Of a stretch of 7,186 bases of DNA, positions 5,925-7,186 are shown one piece after another; within the stretch, counting starts at the first letter, position 1; each line of letters begins with the position of its first letter. The position numbers and the translations under genes were made by a program. The stretch lies in NCBI GenBank assembly GCA_016180605.1, contig JACPAW010000093.1, forward strand, positions 1-7,186, written 5' to 3'. Below the pieces are notes generated by a model, which saw only the letters and a list, made by a program, of their open reading frames with translations, searched no databases and was not told the origin of the DNA. The stretch is from Candidatus Omnitrophota bacterium. Lineage in GTDB: Bacteria > Omnitrophota > Gorgyraeia > Aquiviventales > Aquiviventaceae.

Positions 5925-7028
5925 TTATGGCTGTGGCGTTTGACCACCGGACTCTGGAGCCTCGAAGCCTCCACCCATTCCTTGCTCGGGTGCCTCAAAT
6001 TCAGGTGCTTCGAACTGCGGAGCCTCTGGAGCCTCGTACTCTGGAGCCTCCTGTTCCGGAGCTTCGTACTCGTGAGTCGGAGCCTCATACTCGTGAGTGG
6101 GAGCTTCGTATTCTCTTGTGGGTGCCTCATACTCTCGAGTCGTCGCTTCGTATTCCCGTGTCGGAGCTTCGTACTCGTGAGTCGGAGCCTCGTACTCATG
6201 CGTCTGAGATTCGTACTCGTGTGTGGGCGCTTCAAACGAGCGCTCGGATGAAGCACCGAATTCTTGCTCCATATGCTCACGCGCCTCGGGAGTCATCTGC
6301 TCTGCCATTGGCACGCGGTCCGAGAGATCTCGTTCAAACCCGCCCCCATGCGACTCATATCCTCCGGTACGCTCAAACTCCGCTTGATACTTCTCTGATA
6401 TTTCACGGTAGTTCTCTCTGGTCGCAGGATCGACCCGCTGTCCTTCCTCGGAATTTTGCCATCGCTCAAATCCCTCCCGAGGAGAAATAGCCTCTTGAGC
6501 CTCAATGCCATACTTCTCCATGACTTTCTCAGCCTGCTCGCGCAATGCTGCGTCCTTCGATGGATCACCGGTTCCTTGTTGGAAAATTTTCTCTAACTCT
6601 GCGCGGGCCTCTGGAGGCATATAGTTACCACCGATATTGGTAGCCCCTGTTCCAGTCTCTACTGGAGGACCAACCAACCCTACGCTAGAGCTAGAGAGGC
6701 TATTCGCCAAACGTCCCCCTCCCGCTTCATTGCTACCGGGTCCCGAAGAAGTGCCTGCGGTCCTCTCTTGTTCTAATGTCTGAAAATCGAGTTGGCCGGA
6801 CTCTAATAGTTGAAGCTGCTCTTGCATCGCAGCACGCAGTTCCGGATCCTCTTCAGTCGCAATCTCGGATCGGATCTGTTCGATCCCTACATTGGTAGTA
6901 GCGGTGGGAACTTCAGCCGCTTCAACGGAGGACTCATCTGCAGCATGGACGAACGTCGGAGAGATCAAAAAGAGGGCAAAGATACCAATCCCCACTATCC
7001 CCACACGCATTACTGGACGTATCCCCAT
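5925..7028 (-). CDS. Riboswitch-controlled exported protein with YEAPTHE-type heptad repeats, unknown function
   Basis: A 367-residue exported protein that I do not recognise. The start at 7028 is chosen because AGGAGG lies 6 bases upstream; an in-frame ATG at 7049 lies inside the leader terminator's U tract, ahead of that site. Signal peptide: MGIRPVMR, a hydrophobic core at about 9-22, cleavage near FVHA (26-29). Residues 45-90 are helical and contain DPEL (61-64). Residues 91-135 are Gly/Ser-rich and probably flexible. Residues 137-260 are helical and charged (ARAELEKIF, REGFERW, MTPEAREHMEQEF). Residues 265-320 are eight near-perfect heptads of the form (Y/F)EAPT(H/R)E, then variants (YEAPE, FEAPE) run to about 360. 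There is no membrane anchor or sorting motif at the end (QTPQP). The leader carries a c-di-GMP-I aptamer and an intrinsic terminator, so expression should respond to a cyclic dinucleotide. A biofilm, matrix or adhesion role is inferred from that control and the repeats, not from homology. Confidence 0.85.
   Translation of the reverse strand: MGIRPVMRVGIVGIGIFALFLISPTFVHAADESSVEAAEVPTATTNVGIEQIRSEIATEEDPELRAAMQEQLQLLESGQLDFQTLEQERTAGTSSGPGSNEAGGGRLANSLSSSSVGLVGPPVETGTGATNIGGNYMPPEARAELEKIFQQGTGDPSKDAALREQAEKVMEKYGIEAQEAISPREGFERWQNSEEGQRVDPATRENYREISEKYQAEFERTGGYESHGGGFERDLSDRVPMAEQMTPEAREHMEQEFGASSERSFEAPTHEYESQTHEYEAPTHEYEAPTREYEATTREYEAPTREYEAPTHEYEAPTHEYEAPEQEAPEYEAPEAPQFEAPEFEAPEQGMGGGFEAPESGGQTPQP
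5949..6236 (-). repeat. In-frame 21-base tandem repeat encoding (Y/F)EAPT(H/R)E heptads
   Basis: Eight consecutive 21-base units (6069-6236) encode FEAPTHE, YESQTHE, YEAPTHE, YEAPTRE, YEATTRE, YEAPTRE, YEAPTHE and YEAPTHE. Degenerate YEAPE/FEAPE/FEAPES units follow, down to 5949. Each unit has an aromatic residue and, in most, Pro, so the chain is probably extended rather than a coiled coil. Synonymous differences between units show that selection acts on the peptide; copy number could still vary between strains. Confidence 0.9.
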
Positions 7029-7032
7029 CCTG

Positions 7033-7040
7033 CACCTCCT
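7033..7040 (-). promoter_or_regulatory. Ribosome-binding site deciding the 7028 start
   Basis: AGGAGGTG on the minus strand, with AGGAGG ending 6 bases before the ATG at 7028. It lies 7 bases downstream of the leader terminator's U tract, so only readthrough transcripts carry it. Confidence 0.85.
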
Positions 7041-7047
7041 AGTAAAC

Positions 7048-7075
7048 AAAAAACCCTTTGCTCGAAAGCAAAGGG
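7048..7075 (-). terminator. Intrinsic terminator in the riboswitch leader (expression platform)
   Basis: On the minus strand CCCTTTGCT (7075-7067) and AGCAAAGGG (7062-7054) form a perfect 9-base-pair stem closed by a TTCG loop and followed by six T (7053-7048). It sits between the c-di-GMP-I aptamer and the Shine-Dalgarno site of the first gene, exactly where a transcription-attenuating expression platform is expected. Confidence 0.88.
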
Positions 7076-7082
7076 GTGCGCG

Positions 7083-7098
7083 CTTGGCTTACGCCAAG
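7083..7098 (-). other. Small GNRA-loop hairpin between aptamer and terminator
   Basis: CTTGGCGTAAGCCAAG on the minus strand is a perfect 6-base-pair stem with a GTAA loop. It lies between the aptamer core and the terminator. It may be a linker hairpin or part of the switching region; its role cannot be told from this window. Confidence 0.5.
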
Positions 7099-7186
7099 AC
7101 CGTTTCCGGCAACTGGCTGCCTTACCCTGCACCACGCAGGGGGTAGGCCCTATAGCTTTGCGCCCCACCCTTTCGAGTAGTTTGCC
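7099..7186 (-). promoter_or_regulatory. c-di-GMP-I (GEMM-I) riboswitch aptamer, 5' end cut by the window
   Basis: The minus strand from 7186 begins GGCAAAC and then shows the GEMM-I core in order. First is the P2 hairpin, CTACTC and GGGTGG around a GAAA tetraloop. Next is the conserved GCGCAAAGC (7163-7155), with the intercalating adenine at 7159. Then come GGCCTA, a variable stem (CCCTGC / GCAGGG, 7141-7125), and GGCAGCCAGTTGCC (7121-7108), which matches the GGUAGCC...GGUUACC arm with a compensating U-A to C-G change. From GGCAAAC to GCAAAGC the spacing is the same as I recall for the Vibrio cholerae Vc2 aptamer. The 5' strand of P1 lies beyond the edge. By my alignment the guanine that discriminates c-di-GMP from cGAMP is the very last base of the window and reads G, favouring c-di-GMP. 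The target is the exported-protein gene at 7028 and probably the next gene as well. The 3' limit of the aptamer is approximate. Confidence 0.88.

Noticed and set aside
6069..6236. Regular 21-base repeats as a CRISPR array or intergenic tandem repeat
   Set aside because: There are no unique spacers between units, the units are in frame, and they differ mainly in ways that keep the heptad.
5927..6490. Plus-strand open frame opposite the heptad repeats, with repeated LEP/RTRE-like residues
   Set aside because: Its apparent repeats are the reverse reading of the 21-base units; the minus-strand frame has a signal peptide, a ribosome-binding site and a conserved repeat peptide.
7029..7049. ATG at 7049 as the start of the heptad-repeat protein
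   Set aside because: It lies within the terminator's U tract and upstream of the AGGAGG site; the ATG at 7028 is correctly spaced and begins the signal peptide.
7083..7098. GTAA-loop hairpin as a tRNA arm or second aptamer
   Set aside because: No other tRNA arms or conserved aptamer elements surround it; it is only a short hairpin in the leader.

Overview
The window looks like chromosomal DNA of a diderm (Gram-negative) bacterium of moderate GC content. It encodes an outer-membrane beta-barrel ending in a C-terminal Phe, several proteins with Sec signal peptides, and an inner-membrane histidine kinase. It also has textbook sigma70-type promoters, GGAGG Shine-Dalgarno sites and a GEMM-I riboswitch. 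The riboswitch class and gene style would fit Nitrospirota, Desulfobacterota or a relative, but nothing here fixes the lineage.

Plus strand, 1-4047: the window opens inside a right-handed parallel beta-helix protein (to 791). A near-consensus promoter then drives a CHASE3-HAMP-HisKA-HATPase histidine kinase (851-2422). A second promoter overlaps the kinase stop codon and drives a two-gene unit: a small exported coiled-coil protein (2457-2951) and, overlapping it by 17 bases, an outer-membrane beta-barrel (2935-4047, GTG start). Both promoters sit so close to the start codons that the transcripts should be leaderless or nearly so. A strong hairpin (4068-4104) ends both this unit and the convergent minus-strand unit.

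Minus strand, 7186-4128: transcription enters from beyond the right edge through a c-di-GMP-I (GEMM-I) riboswitch aptamer whose 5' end is cut by the window. A U-rich intrinsic terminator follows directly, then a Shine-Dalgarno site and the start of a 367-residue exported protein with about eight YEAPTHE-like heptads. After 57 bases comes a 579-residue exported protein with a Gly/Ser/Tyr/Trp-rich repeat domain and a tail of two tandem 13-residue His-rich units (four HxH motifs). I recognise neither protein as a known family. Together they look like a second-messenger-controlled pair of secreted, low-complexity, possibly metal-binding surface or matrix proteins. This is the most interesting part of the window.

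No tRNA, rRNA, CRISPR array, insertion sequence or transposase was seen. Every gap between genes is under 100 bases apart from the riboswitch leader at the right end.
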